From: Rhabditoides inermis | Taxonomy: Eukaryota > Nematoda > Chromadorea > Rhabditida > Rhabditidae | DNA length: 64,000 bases | NCBI GenBank assembly: GCA_963966185.1 | Contig: CAWZYM010000145.1 | Coordinates: forward strand, 102,001-166,000 | Direction of reading: 5' to 3' | Program-made: the position numbers and the translations under genes | The notes under the pieces: model-generated | Told to the model about the DNA's origin: nothing | Databases searched by the model: none | What the model saw: only the letters and a program-made list of their open reading frames with translations | Shown: positions 33,042 to 45,523 of the stretch, one piece after another | How the letters are laid out: every line of letters starts with the position of its first letter | Numbering within the stretch: position 1 is the first letter of the stretch

Positions 33042-33600
33042 GAGAACATGAAAGAGAGAAAAGGGGCAGGCGGGCAGGACGAGAGAGACGATTTCCGGTG
33101 AGCACAATGTGCGCCACGCTGCTCCGCTGGAGTGACGGCGGGCGCCAAGCCGGGATCGGAGTACTATAGGGGTAGGGAGTCTGAAGGAAGTCGACGTATT
33201 TTGCATCTCGAAACAACAATTCTGACAGAAACTATAAATATGATTTATATAAAATCGAAACACTGCACGAGACAACATACAATATTCAAATGAAACGAAG
33301 ACGTGTCGTGACTATTATAACACGAAAAGTGGACAAAAGATTAGAATGACAAAAACCGCTCTACATTAGATTATCGCCGCATAGAGAAGAAATGGGGTGA
33401 TGAATAGATACAGGGAGTCACTGGTAGAAAGGGGAGATTGAAAAGGACTCATTCTTGGTTTCAGATGGAAGCAGCTCAGATGGGTAGACGGACACCCGAC
33501 ACCTCACAGAGACAGGGCTGCAACGACAGAATCAGTTAAATGTAATCATTACCCACTCCAGTGTCCCTACATTACAACCCTCCTATACCTGGATTTTCTT
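32268..33600. other. 3' flank and intergenic DNA
   Basis: AT-rich sequence after the stop of the unknown gene, then a (GA)n tract at about 32981-33058. No exon supported. The frames over the GA tract are low-complexity. Confidence 0.45.
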
Positions 33601-33875
33601 TGAAAAGTACTTGCGTAAACAAATGAACTTTGTCTTGTCCCAATGCAGCAAAAGCACATGCATAAAGCGTTTACAAATACTAACACAAACCTGCACCTCT
33701 CTCTCCTCTCTTTCTCTCTTATCTCTCCTATTTGTGTTCACTGGTTAGTATCAACAGAACTTTCCCGAATGCGCAGGTTTGTGTTAGTATTTGTAAACGC
33801 TTTATGCATGTGCTTTTGCTGCATTGGGACAAGACAAAGTTCATTTGTTTACGCAAGTACTTTTCAAAGAAAATA
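33601..33875. mobile_element. Foldback element, copy 4
   Basis: Arms of about 100 bp starting 'gaaaagtacttgcgtaaac' and containing 'caaaagcacatgcataaagc' and 'gtttacaaatactaacac'. The sequence right of the hairpin ('atgtccttttgttaaatttc') resembles the flank of copies 1 and 2 ('atgtccttttctcaaatttc'), so homology extends beyond the stem. A lone piece, 'gtttacaaatactaacacaa', recurs at 34134-34153. Confidence 0.8.
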
Positions 33876-34016
33876 TATGTCCTTTTGTTAAATTTCATAG
33901 AAATTTTGAATATGTGCTGAATTATGACTATTCATCTGGATTTTATCAAAAACTACTATCTCACACTCACTCTGTGTTCTCTCCTTCTCTTCGTCCCTTC
34001 TCTCTCTTTCACTGTT

Positions 34017-34019
<3 letters not shown>

Positions 34020-34061
<42 letters not shown>

Positions 34062-34090
34062 ACTGTTCTCTCTCTCTCTCACTTTCTGCC
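34020..34090. repeat. (CT)n microsatellite
   Basis: Pure CT run at about 34020-34058 with interrupted CT around it. No gene. Confidence 0.9.
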
Positions 34091-34302
34091 CTTCTCTCTT
34101 TGTCTCTTTATATTTTCTGCTCTTCTATCAACGTTTACAAATACTAACACAAACTCTCGGCCGTTCTCTCTCTTCTTACTCTCATGTACCACAGATCACA
34201 CGTTACGTTTCGGATCGCCGTTACGTTTCACAAAAACGTTTTTCCCCACATATTTCCTCACTACCGCGCCTACTGCGCTCTTTCTCATGGTTATAGTTGG
34301 CG

Positions 34303-34692
34303 AACCCAAAACAACGCAAACCCGGCGCGAATTAGACGCTGGCGGCGGCGGAGCGAACTACACTCAAAGTGCTAGTTGGAGAACACGCGCAGAAAACGCG
34401 AGAGAGTACGCTTTCGGCAGAGAGTCAGAGTTACCGGACACGACATCCACCCACCCACCCACACGCTGGCCTCTCACCTCATGGGTGCGCGAGATCGCTC
34501 ATAACTTCTTTCGGAGAAAAGATACAAAGATGCCCACGACCAATGATCTGTCCTACGGAACGGTGCGAATCTAACTAACATGATTTGGATGAGTCTACAT
34601 TGTTGTTAACATGACCTTTGGATATCGCTTCTTGAAAATTCTGGCGCGAGCCCTATCCTAAGCCAAAAGAGAGGGCGCTGCGCGCCCTCTCT
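34303..34692. repeat. Dispersed repeat, copy B (inverted)
   Basis: Reverse complement of 20722-21113, about 90% identical by eye, ending in the hairpin 'gagggcgctgcgcgccctc'. It stops about 40 bases past the last supported codon of the PP2A scaffold gene. Confidence 0.8.
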
Positions 34693-34733
34693 AATAATTA
34701 TTTCAGTAATCTATCTATTCACACATCAATGTT

Positions 34734-37700
34734 CCTCACTCACCGATTCTGGCCTCATCGGCAAAGAAGCGCACGTCAAAGTCCGAGTCTCCGGCAAACT
34801 TCAGGATCAGCGGCTTCACCTCCGATTGCAACGCGCTACAAAAGCAAGCATTGATCATTTGTTATCCAGCTTTGCGATATCCGTTTTACAAACAAAGTAA
34901 ATCAACCAATACAATTTTCATAATTCCAGTGCAGTCATAGTTTGGTTCAGGCAAGACGCAAGAACAAATAAGCATGTTTCCTTTTTCGCATGTACGAATT
35001 TAGAGCTCACCTCGGGCTGACCACCTTGCCAATGCGCAGCAGAGTCTTGGCCACATTGAAACGCACGTTTGGCACGTGGTCCTCCGACAGCTGCAACAGG
35101 GGAAATCAATAAGTTATACCAAACAAACTATCCAAGCCCATATCATAACGAACACAACAAAGCAACATCCACATATTGCCTACCCAAATAAACAAGTCTA
35201 TAAGACTAATTAATCGAAACACGCGCGTACCTCCTTGACAATGGGCATGATCTCTGCGAGCGTCTGGTCGTTTCCGACAGCCTCCGAGAGGGTCGACAGA
35301 CAGAACAGACACGTCATGCGGTGCAGGTAGTTGCTCAAAGCAGACCAGTTTGAACTATATTTTTTTTTAAATCAGTAAAACAATAAAATTAAAGTGAACA
35401 AAAAAAATGAAGGAAAACTCTCCGCTACACTGAACAATCACTACGCTACTGTTAAAACGCTTAGCTGAGATCCACATAAACTAACTTGGTACAATTAGGT
35501 TTCACAAAATCATCATCAACATGTGAATCCGAACCGTTCAATAGACTTTGTCTCAATAACGTCCTATCCAACAGTATCCACCATCATCTTCTCTTCACTC
35601 TTCCACTCGTTCCCCTCCTCACCTGTCCTTGGCTAGGGCTGCCACCTTGGGCACCAGTTGCTTCGACGCCCACTCGCCGCCAAACTTGAGCGTCAACTCC
35701 TTCAGAATCTTCGTCGCCGCCTCACGAATCGCAAATACTAGAGAGAGAGAGAGGGGGGGTTAATAAAAAAAGCATACGATTGATCATTGAATCAAATCGT
35801 CCCACCCACTCACCGTGGTCGGTGAGCCAGTTGAGGCAAAGGGGCAGCAGCTTGTCGTCAAAGAACTCCTGGCCCTGCAAACGAGAAACATTAACTCAAT
35901 GCAACACATTACGCTTTCAAACAACGTTCTACAAATCCATATCATCCGACGAAAAATTTGCACGCATCAATTTCGGAATTTCGGACCATCCATATCTATT
36001 TTTACAATTGTAATGTAACTCCTCTAATATTTTCCCGACATCCCTGTGATCATATAAGTGTATATGTGTACCTTTGATCCGTAAAATAATGTTTAGATGC
36101 AAAAAAATTATGATATCTCTCCACATGTCTAGCTAGTGGCACATTCACTTCCATTCCCACTTGTCCCCCTCCCCCAACTGACCAGCTGTGCGGCGAGGAG
36201 GGGCATGAACTCGACGATGGCGAGTCGCACGCGCCACTTGCCATCCTCCGCAAGCTCCACCACGGCAGGCAGCAGGGACTGCGACAGCTGAGACACACCG
36301 ATCACCTCGTTCACCTGAAACAAATGGCAGGGATAGACAATCAGTCACCACCTCCTGTCAAAACAAATGCAGGTCGACATCCTGCCTGTCGACATCAATC
36401 GCGCTTGCTCACCTTGTCGAGGCTGGAGATGATGTTGAGGCGCACGTCGGCGGCCGAGTCCTTGAGGAGGGAGAGGTACAGGGGCAGCAGGTGCTTGACA
36501 GTGTTGTCCTTGCCGAGAAGCGGCGCCAGGCCCATCACCACTCCAGCCAGCTCAGTCTTCACGTGCTGCAAGTCATACGTAGATGTCAATGAGTGTCATC
36601 ATTATTCATTCCATGTTCTTCCCCTCTTTCTCTGGCACATACCTGTGCAGGATCCGAGACGAGGTCCTTGACGACGGGGAGGATGTGGGTGAGGATCGCC
36701 TGCTCGCGGCCCGACGCAGGCAGGTTCGAGCAGAACTCTACAAACAACGCACACTATATTCAACTTTCACTATTTGATTTTGCTAAAAGCTACACACTGT
36801 GCCTTCTGATTTGCCCCCTGTCCCCTCCTCCCCACTGACGCTGTATCTTTGTGGCAGCGGCTCCGCGCACTTCTCCCTCCGGGTCCTTGAGCAGGTTCGT
36901 GAACGCAGCCACCAGGTCAGACATGGTGATGTCCGCGCCCACAGCAGACTGGATCTGCAACGGGAGACGAGCGTCAGTCATGTCGCTATTCAAATCCCAA
37001 CAGCCAGAACTAATACGCGATTGTGTAAGCACAACCACGATACAAGCGTCGGAAAAAAAACCTTCCCGAAACGTACATCGGTGAACTTCTCGGCGACCAT
37101 GTAGCGCACGCGCCACGACTTGTCCTCGATCAGGTTGTTCAGCACCGGCTGAAAATATACGGAATAAAATCACTAGATTCCAGTACAGCACCCTATAATT
37201 CAACAACACAAACAAATCGATCAATTTCGAAAATGATTAGATCGAGTGTTGCTGTTCTCCTAGCCCGTATACCTTGATGAGCTCCTTCCTCTGCTCCTCG
37301 CTGAGCAGAGCGGCGATCGAGATACAAGCCTCGACGGCCAGAAGACGTACGGAGTCCTGTGATGAGCGATATGAGATGAATACGTAAATGCAGATATCAG
37401 GCATATCCGAAAACTACCAAATTATTCCTGTCTCACCTGCTCGTCGACAGCCAGGTCGAGGAACATGGCGTGCATCTCCTCTACCAGAAGGTCCTTCTCG
37501 AACACCTACAAACATCAAGCATCAACATCAATATTCGTTTCTCAAATCTCAACCACTGGACAAGATCCGATAGCCAATCTCGCTGCTCACCTTGGCGAAC
37601 TCTCCGAGCTTTCCGGCGGCAGCGCGGCGCACCATCGGGGTGTCATCGCGGCACAGCGAGCGGAACAGCCTGCAACACGTACAAGATAACACGAGTTAAT

Positions 37701-38943
37701 CCAGTCAATAAACATCCGTTTAGACAAAAAAAAAGTTAAAGCTGTTTGCTTTGTTGTCTGAATGGGGTATTTTGCACACACTCGAGTGAGTTTTGGCCGC
37801 ATACAGAAAATATTACGCTACACTGCTTCGCATGTTGCATTGCCGACAACATCACAGGCCAGCTCAGCGAAATAGTTCTTCCATCAATATCAATCTAAAA
37901 TATTGAAGCAGACTCACGATCGGAGCTCAGTCTTGGTGGACGGGTTGGCGCGAGCATAGGCTACAGAGAACAGTCCGCAGGCAGAGGTGCGAGAAGTGAA
38001 CCAGTCGCCTGAAACACCATTGATCATATTTACGAAAGGGTACTTCGAACAATTACAACATGATATTAGCAATGAGTACTTATTCTAGTACTACAATCAA
38101 GTACAAGCACAGGTACTGACCAGTGGCGAGTCGCTTGACCATGGGGATGAAGTGCTCCTCGAGAGCGGCCGACGAGTGCTTGTCGGCAATCTTGCGCAGA
38201 GACTCCACAGCCTTGTCGCGCACCACAGTCTCCTAAATCAACCCACTTTAGAATCAATCGATTTTTAGCGTTGATTCAATCAATAATTCATAAACACACC
38301 TCAACTGTAGCGAGGTTCTCAAGAGGCGGCAGCAGGCACTCAACATAGTCGGGGCCTCCGACCTGAAAGCGATACAATGAGACGAATATTTGTGACGCCA
38401 TGTGACCATGTCTTCAGCAAAAACCATATCAATATCTACAAATCAATAATCTGACGCACCAGCGGTGTAAAGTTGCCGAGCTGCTCTGCCAGCACAAGCA
38501 GCACCTCGTCCTCGTCATAGATCGTGTCTATAATGTTACAGTTTGAATACAAACCTTGTATATTGACATTGTGCTATATTGTTGAAAAGAAACATACAAA
38601 TATTAACAATTTGAACGCACCAGTGAGGAACTGGATGAGCTCGTTGCGGGTGCGCTCCACTCCGAGAGCCAGGGCAATGGTGGACAGCTTGCGAATAGAG
38701 TTCAGCCTGCAAAACTCACCTTGCAACTTGCTCAGCAACTTGCAGAACTTTTTTAAAATTGATCCTATCGAGAAAGTGTTTGCATAAGTACACGTTACGT
38801 AGTGCCATTTCAATCGATAATTAAATATCGATTTCGCACCTGAGCTGCACATCCTCGTTGCGGAGCTCGTCTATGAGCACGGCAATGGGGTAGAGGTTCT
38901 CATCATCGTTCTCCATCGGGTGAGCAGCGGCGACCGCAGCCAT
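34734..38943 (-). CDS. paa-1: PP2A 65 kDa scaffold (A) subunit
   Basis: Nineteen exons on the minus strand: 38943-38840, 38706-38621, 38528-38460, 38362-38300, 38232-38121, 38008-37918, 37669-37591, 37505-37437, 37356-37273, 37148-37077, 36954-36840, 36737-36643, 36565-36413, 36314-36183, 35874-35814, 35737-35623, 35333-35231, 35090-35011, 34835-34734. They sum to 594 codons plus stop in one frame, the length of animal PR65. HEAT repeats are evident: [62 protein letters not shown]-type [36 protein letters not shown]. It is the scaffold holding catalytic and regulatory PP2A subunits in cytosol and nucleus. The last exon reaches TGA only by passing a good donor (ATCG|gtgagt at about 34742), so a further tiny exon is possible. 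Confidence 0.97.
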
Positions 38944-39998
38944 TCTCTACAAGTTATCAGTTACATCAAGTGATGTGGTAAGCATTATTATGCGATAACT
39001 TGCGCAAACAAGGGACAAGTTGTAACTCACTACCGGCGAAAGTACGCGCTGAAGATGACGCAAAATAAACATGACGGGGTATCAGATCGATCATTGATGG
39101 CACAACGACAACATAGCACAGCCTTCACAGTGGCGTGACACATACCAGCAACCAGCGGCGAATTTGCATTACTCACAGAACAGAAAACAGTTGCGAATCG
39201 GAGCTGACCGCAACTAACTCGTAATCGTTAGAGAAAATGCGCAGGCCGGCACAGCAGTCAGAAAGCGAGAATATCTTAGCTGAAACTGTGAGAGAGAAAA
39301 GAATAGAACGAATTATACACAAAGTGATGGTGAAAATTAAGTTTCGTTTTTTTAATCAAGTTTCGAATACAAAATTTTTTTAAAGATGATATTGTTTTGG
39401 TTGCGACTATCGATTGGAGAATATCATCAGCGTGATAGCTGTATCACATGAAAATAGTGGTGAATCGACAGCTAATGAGACTAGGGCTGTATTCGCACTG
39501 TTGACGAGTGAGGAGGAGGGAAATAAGTCGAAATCAATGGTGATATGCAAAGATTCCTTGCGCGCGGGCAAGGGCGAGTGCGTAATGCTGCCGCCGTCGC
39601 ATCCCTCTCGCCCTCACACGCTATTTCACAATATCGAACGGCGCCATGCCGATTCAAGACGTGTGTGGGATTATTTTCACGGAAACGAACGTTGTAAACA
39701 ACGACATGTGTGCGAACTGGTACAGGAAACAGAATATTTACAAGAAATTTAGGAAAAATGATGAAAACATGGCGAAAATGAGATTACAATTGATTTTTTG
39801 GCGCGTAAAATTTTACAAACTTTAGATGTGAAAATAGTCTTAACGCGCTCGCCTGCATACGGTCATATTCATTTTTTCATGAATTCACGAACGGGCGTTA
39901 CGCACTTACTTGTTGTTGTTTGTTTTGTATTTTCTACTCGTTGTTATGATGGTTAGCATGATGTTTACTTGCTTATCTTGTAGGGTAGTTGAGGCAAT
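38944..39998. promoter_or_regulatory. Divergent intergenic region between PP2A-A and NDUFV1 genes
   Basis: About 1 kb separating two start codons on opposite strands, so both 5' regions lie here. A 3' splice site 'ttgtag' at 39977-39982 lies 16 bases before the NDUFV1 ATG and is a likely trans-splice acceptor. A 112-codon frame at 39414-39752 has no recognisable motif and is not called. Confidence 0.5.
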
Positions 39999-42500
39999 AT
40001 GGCCTCCAGCATCGCCGGCTTGGGAAGCCGTCTTCTTCAGAAGAATGGTTGGTTGAAACTGTTTGTTTTCAAAATTTTGGAGTTTGATAATACGTTTCGC
40101 GCAAAATAGTACTGTATTTGAATACAGTTTTAATGATTTAGCACACACAACATCGCAGAAAAGTGTTTTCAGCCTCCCTCATCGGCACTGGAGTTCGCGG
40201 AATCGCAGCTGCTCCGCCTGCGGCCGAGAAGAAGCCCGAGAAGACTAGCTTCGGAGACCTGAAGGACTCGGACCGTATTTTCACTAACTTGTACGGCCGT
40301 CATGACTACCGTCTCAAGGGAGCCATGTCCAGGGTCAGTTTCGATATACTGATCAGCTGTCAATAATTATCACCTGTCCAATGCATGTGATCAGGCGTTG
40401 ATGTGAAATATGCTGTTCGTGAAATGATAACACTATCGGAGAAAGAGATAATGATTTAAAAAAATACATTCAGGGTGACTGGTATAAGACGAAGGAGATC
40501 ATCCTGAAGGGCCAGGACTGGATTCTCAAGGAGATGAGCACCTCCGGTCTGCGCGGACGTGGAGGAGCCGGTTTCCCTTCTGGAATGAAGTGGGGATTCA
40601 TGAAGAAGCCCTTCGATGGCCGGTGAGTCGTATGTTCTCATGAAAGTTCGAAAGTTCCATAACAACTGTTGTTGTTCTCACCGTAATTTGTTCAGCCCGA
40701 AGTACCTTGTTGTTAACGCTGACGAGGGAGAGCCCGGAACCTGCAAGGTTGGTATTGTGGGAGTTTTATTGGCGCATATAGATTCCTCGCTGAAATGTAT
40801 TGTTACTTTGCAGGATCGCGAGATTATGCGTCACGACCCGCACAAGCTGATCGAAGGATGCCTCATCGCCGGAGTGGCCATGGGAGCTCGCGCCGCCTAC
40901 ATCTACATTCGCGGAGAGTTCTACAACGAGGCTGTCATCCTCCAGGAAGCCATCAAGGAGGCTTATAAGGTACGGATACATTTACGCGATCTGTGACCTC
41001 ACCCTCCCCCTACCAGGCTGGATTTCTCGGCAAGGACTGCCTGGGCACTGGATACAACTTTGACGTGTTCGTCCACCGTGGAGCTGGAGCCTACATTTGC
41101 GGAGAGGAGACCGTGAGTTGATACATGTGTTCTTATTTCTATTATTTCAACACGATTTAAGCGAATTGCAGGCTCTGATCGAGTCGATCGAGGGTAAGCA
41201 GGGCAAGCCCCGTCTGAAGCCCCCATTCCCCGCTGACATCGGACTCTTCGGATGTCCCACCACTGTAAGTTGTTTTAATGTGTTATTTCAAATTGTGTCA
41301 ATGCAAGTACAGGACGGATGTTATGCTAATATTTTTTGTGTGTGTTCACGACACTATGAGATTACAGGTGACCAACGTGGAGACTGTCGCGGTCGCCCCT
41401 ACCATCTGCCGTCGTGGAGGAGAGTGGTTTGCTGGTTTCGGACGCGAGCGCAACCGTGGAACCAAAGTGAGATAACAATCTATGCTATTGCAAGTTCACA
41501 TGGTTATTTAATGACCTTTAGTATGTAATTCTTAAAATAATACGGTATCATGATGACATGATGCGTATTTCAGCTGTTCTGCATCTCCGGCCAAGTGAAC
41601 AACCCGTGCACTGTGGAGGAGGAGATGTCGATCCCTCTGAAGGAGCTGATCGAGAGGCACTGCGGTGGAGTTATCGGAGGATGGGACAACCTACTCGCCA
41701 TCATCCCCGGAGGTTCCTCTGTCCCCCTGATGCCCAAGTGAGTAGATTCTATTCTGTTTGTTCATGTGCTCTTGGCCACGGTGTGTGTTGCAGGTCGGTG
41801 TGCGACACTGTTCTCATGGACTTCGATGCACTCGTGGCTGCTCAGTCTGGTCTGGGAACGGCCGCCGTGATTGTGATGAACAAGCAGACGGACATTGTCA
41901 AGTGCATCGCCCGCCTCTCGCTCTTCTACAAGCACGAGTCGTGCGGACAGGTGTGTCGAGTATTTTACTTTCTGTTTTTACTGTCGTTGATGGATTGACT
42001 TCGCTTATCTATTTCTCTCAAATGTTTTAGCATGTTATTATTTTGTACATTTGTCGACAGTTTTGTATTTTATATTGTTTCTGTTATAGTGCACTCCGTG
42101 CCGCGAGGGATGCGACTGGCTGAACAAGATGATGTGGCGCTTTGTCGACGGAAAGGTTTGTTGTTGTGTGTTGTACTACCGTTTATTCTAATTATTAGTA
42201 TTTTTGAATTCTTCTCTTTATGTCGATTTTTGTAGGCGAAGGCTAGCGAGATCGACATGATGTGGGAGATCTCGAAGCAGATTGAGGGACACACCATCTG
42301 CGCTCTCGGAGACGCCGCCGCCTGGCCTGTCCAGGTGAGTAGGCAATTGATTGATTACATTCTTATTCTGTTTCAACGTTAATGTTCATGTGTGTTCTTT
42401 GCAGGGTCTGATCCGTCACTTCCGTCCGGAGCTGGAGCAGCGCATGGCTGACTTCCACGCCAAGGTGCTGCAGGAGGGAGGCATGAAGGCTGCCCACTAG
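39999..42500 (+). CDS. nuo-1: NADH:ubiquinone oxidoreductase 51 kDa flavoprotein (NDUFV1)
   Basis: Thirteen exons: 39999-40047, 40173-40333, 40474-40622, 40696-40747, 40814-40969, 41017-41112, 41172-41264, 41368-41466, 41574-41737, 41794-41950, 42090-42155, 42236-42334, 42405-42500; 478 residues in one frame. A mitochondrial presequence is followed by the FMN/NADH-site glycine loop [56 protein letters not shown], and the N3 cluster cysteines ESCGQCTPCREG with the fourth at HTICALGD. This is the NADH-binding subunit of complex I in the matrix arm. AATAAA at about 42605 is its likely poly(A) signal. Confidence 0.97.
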
Positions 42501-42814
42501 ACCACCCACCGAGAAGCACCCCTTTTAGTCAGAGAGTAACTATATGAAGTACGATTGTTTCAATGTGGTAGTGTAGAGTGATTGCGCCGCGCACGTGTAT
42601 ATGAAAATAAAAGCGAAAATACATTGGTGTTGCGATGTGATGTGATTGGATCATGGGATATCGGGGTCAGGACATTTCTGGATGGTAAGTGAGAGAGCGT
42701 GCCGGTTGCGGAGGGGGAGATGGATGGGGAGATAGAAACTGGGACAGTGAAAGGGGGCGGGAGTGGGAGGGGAGTCGGGAACGAATAGGATAGTCAGTCG
42801 TCTCGCCTGCTACG
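42501..42814. promoter_or_regulatory. Intergenic upstream of collagen
   Basis: Holds the NDUFV1 polyadenylation signal (aataaa, about 42605-42611), then a G/A-rich stretch ahead of the collagen ATG. No TATA element that I would defend. Confidence 0.4.
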
Positions 42815-43793
42815 ATGGAGGAGCCTCAGAAGAGGCGTAGTCTCCGGCCCGTCGCCCTCGCTTCTGTGGCCCTCGCGACCATCTCTGTTCTATCATGCGT
42901 CATCACTCTTCCTCTTGTGTACAACCATGTACAGAGCATCCAGAGCTACATGCAGAATGAGGTGGACTTCTGCAAGGTGAGTGGAATACCGTATGTGGTT
43001 GAGGATACAGGATCCTGTCTGGGACGTTGTTTGACAATGTCCTTTTCAGACACGCTCTCGCGATATGTGGAAGGAGATGGTGACGATGCAGTCTGCGGCT
43101 GGAGTGCCGATGCGTCCTTCTCGCAAGGCGCGCGCCGCCTCCTATGGAGCTAACCCCGTCGATGACTCTGCCGCACAGGCCGGCACTGGCGGTAGTTGCT
43201 GCACTTGCCAGGTCGGACCTCCCGGACCTCCCGGACCGCCCGGACGTGACGGACGCCCCGGAGCTCCCGGACGCCCTGGAAACCCCGGACCTCCTGGACG
43301 TGATGGTACTCTTCTCCCTGGACCTCCTCCCAAGCCGCCCTGCCAGAAGTGTCCGCCTGGGCCTCCTGGACCTGCCGGTCCTCCCGGACCCAAGGGACTG
43401 CCCGGACCGCAGGGAGACGCTGGAACGCCTGGACACGATGGAGTGCCCGGTCTGCCTGGACCTCCCGGACCGCCTGGACCTCAGGGACCGCCCGGAGTGC
43501 CTGGAGAGAAGGGACCCCCTGGAGAGCCTGGAAAGGTTATCAATGGAGCTCCTCCCGGTCCTCCCGGTCCTCCTGGGCCCCCTGGACCTCAGGGACCTCC
43601 CGGACCTCCTGGAAGGGATGGCCAGCCCGGAAAGGCCGGACCCCCCGGACCTCCCGGAGACCCTGGAGAGAAGGGAGCGGATGGACTGGGTGGACCTCGT
43701 GGATCGCCCGGACCCCGCGGACCTCCCGGACAGCCCGGCAGCTGCGATCACTGTCCCCCGCCGAGGACTGGACCTGGATACACTAGGCGTTAA
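42815..43793 (+). CDS. Cuticle collagen
   Basis: Exons 42815-42976 and 43050-43793, 301 residues. The N-terminal domain ([20 protein letters not shown] and the hydrophobic stretch to about residue 35, then [14 protein letters not shown]) is the nematode cuticle collagen N-domain. Next comes a basic RPSRKAR processing site, a CCTC cysteine cluster, then Gly-X-Y blocks separated by short interruptions containing Cys, ending [16 protein letters not shown]. It is a secreted structural protein of the cuticle, probably trimeric and tyrosine/disulfide cross-linked. AATAAA at 43813-43818. The antisense frame of 318 codons is a composition artefact of the GGN-CCN repeats. Confidence 0.95.
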
Positions 43794-43812
43794 ATGTGAT
43801 TGGTGTATGTCT

Positions 43813-43818
43813 AATAAA
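43813..43818 (+). terminator. Polyadenylation signal of the collagen gene
   Basis: AATAAA 20 bases after the stop codon. The next gene starts at 43915, and a 'cacag' at 43841-43845 could be a trans-splice acceptor for it. Confidence 0.6.
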
Positions 43819-43914
43819 TGGTTTATCGATCTGATGGGGTCACAGGTGAACATAAACAAAACAGTAGGTGAAGCGAGGCGAGCGATAGCATAAACAACGC
43901 GGCGTCATAGCGCT

Positions 43915-44218
43915 ATGAGAGGTGTTGTGTGCTTGTTGTTACTGTTTTTGCTGGTTCGATGTGAGGAGAAAGCGAAGCGGCGGCTCCCGGACAGGCTCTT
44001 GAAGAGGGACAAGACGCCTCCGCCCGCGCCTATCGATATCAGGATGGGCATCGATATCTACCAGACAAAGATGGTGAGTGGATCAAGAGTGGTTGATTCG
44101 GGGGTTCATGGATCATGGTATTGTTAGAATCTGTGGTTTTCAGGATTTCGAGAGGGAGACGTTGGATATCTTTGCGGGAGTGGTGTTTGTGAGTGGGAGA
44201 AAAGGAGAAAAGAGGGGA

Positions 44219-44292
<74 letters not shown>

Positions 44293-45523
44293 GGAGAGAG
44301 AGATGTTTAGGTGTGGACGGATCCGAAGAAGGCGTTCAGTGTGGATGAGAATGGTGGACATCCAGAGATCAATCTGGAAAGAGGGCTCGACTCATTTGAG
44401 TACAACATGTTTGTGAATTCGATGTGGGTACCGTTTATCCGGATGTATATGGATGTGACAAACTTCAGGTGAGGTCCTATTTCTATCGTGCTCTCTCTCT
44501 TTCTCTCTTTCTCTCTCTCTCTATCCCTATCTCTATCTCTCTATCTCTTCTTCACATTCACGGTGGCTGATTTCAGGAATATTAAGGGTACAATGGAAGA
44601 GAGAATTTTGTTGAGAAACAATGGACAGATCACATATTCTATAAGAGCGAGAATTAGTCTCGGATGTGCACAGGTATATATGAGAGAAGAGAGGAGAGTA
44701 ACAGAGGAAGATATAAAGATGGGGGACATATTCAGGAGAGCTCCAATTATCCGTTCGACTCATATATTTGTTGGACTTATTTGAGCAACTATGATAGCAA
44801 CACCACAACTACTATCAGTCGTGAGTGAATATTCAGTAACTTCTTCAACGATTTTTGAACATTAGCTCCTCGCTTCCGCAAAGACATTGCTACGACTGCA
44901 TTCAATATCCTCTCCCCCGGGCACACAATCACGGAAGTGATCAATATGAAGAACGTGAGCGCCATGGCTTACCAAGAAGAGACCACTAAGTAAGTGTAGA
45001 TCAGTAATACATGATTATTCTGAGTGATTCCAGATTGATCAAGACATATAGTTCGGAGGTGCTGCATCTCGGTATCCGTGTGAAAAGACACGATCCGAAG
45101 CTGCTATCAACGATAGTAGTGCCAGTGTATGGGTTAGTTTAGTAAACTCATTTTAAATTGATTCACTTTCAATTTAAGAATTATGTTCGCTGATCTGTTG
45201 CTGAACACCTTCGCCGCTGGATTCCTGATGCAGAGTGCGTTGCTGCCTGCGTATCTCATTCACTTCGAGGACCTCTCATTCACTAACACTGTCGACAACT
45301 GGCCGTTCATTGGTGATACAGATTCTGATCAAATGATTGATTGATTGATTGATTGATTGCAGCTCGTATTTTCTTCGCAAGACTACTGGCGTCTGTGATT
45401 TGCACGCTGAATCGCTACGCGGTGCCCCAAATCGATAAGGAGAAACGAAATGTGAAGTGGTACCACCAGATGATGCTCTTGATTGGAATCACATTTGTTT
45501 TTATTGTGATGTTTTCATTCTAA
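43915..45523 (+). CDS. Cys-loop ligand-gated ion channel subunit
   Basis: Nine exons: 43915-44073, 44144-44188, 44311-44468, 44577-44673, 44736-44820, 44866-44989, 45034-45132, 45179-45312, 45363-45523; 353 residues in frame. Signal peptide (MRGVVCLLLLFLLVRC), agonist-domain sequence (SMWVPFIRMYMDVTNF), and a perfect Cys-loop CAQESSNYPFDSYIC with 13 residues between cysteines across the exon 4/5 junction. Membrane segments follow (STIVVPVYGIMFADLLL, GFLMQSALLPAYLIHF, FFARLLASVICTL, MMLLIGITFVFIVMFSF). The M2 region and long M3-M4 loop of classic receptors are short or diverged, so ligand and ion selectivity cannot be told. Starts only 122 bases after the collagen stop. Confidence 0.85.
44223..44290. 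repeat. (GA)n microsatellite in channel intron 2
   Basis: Pure GA repeat of about 45 bases within interrupted GA sequence in the intron 44189-44310. Confidence 0.95.

Noticed and set aside
39414..39752. 112-codon frame between PP2A-A and NDUFV1
   Set aside because: No motif, no splice context and located in the shared promoter region; chance ORF is likelier.
42903..43859. 318-codon antisense frame over the collagen
   Set aside because: Arg/Ser/Gly-rich shadow of the Gly-X-Y repeat; the plus-strand collagen with its N-domain explains the region.
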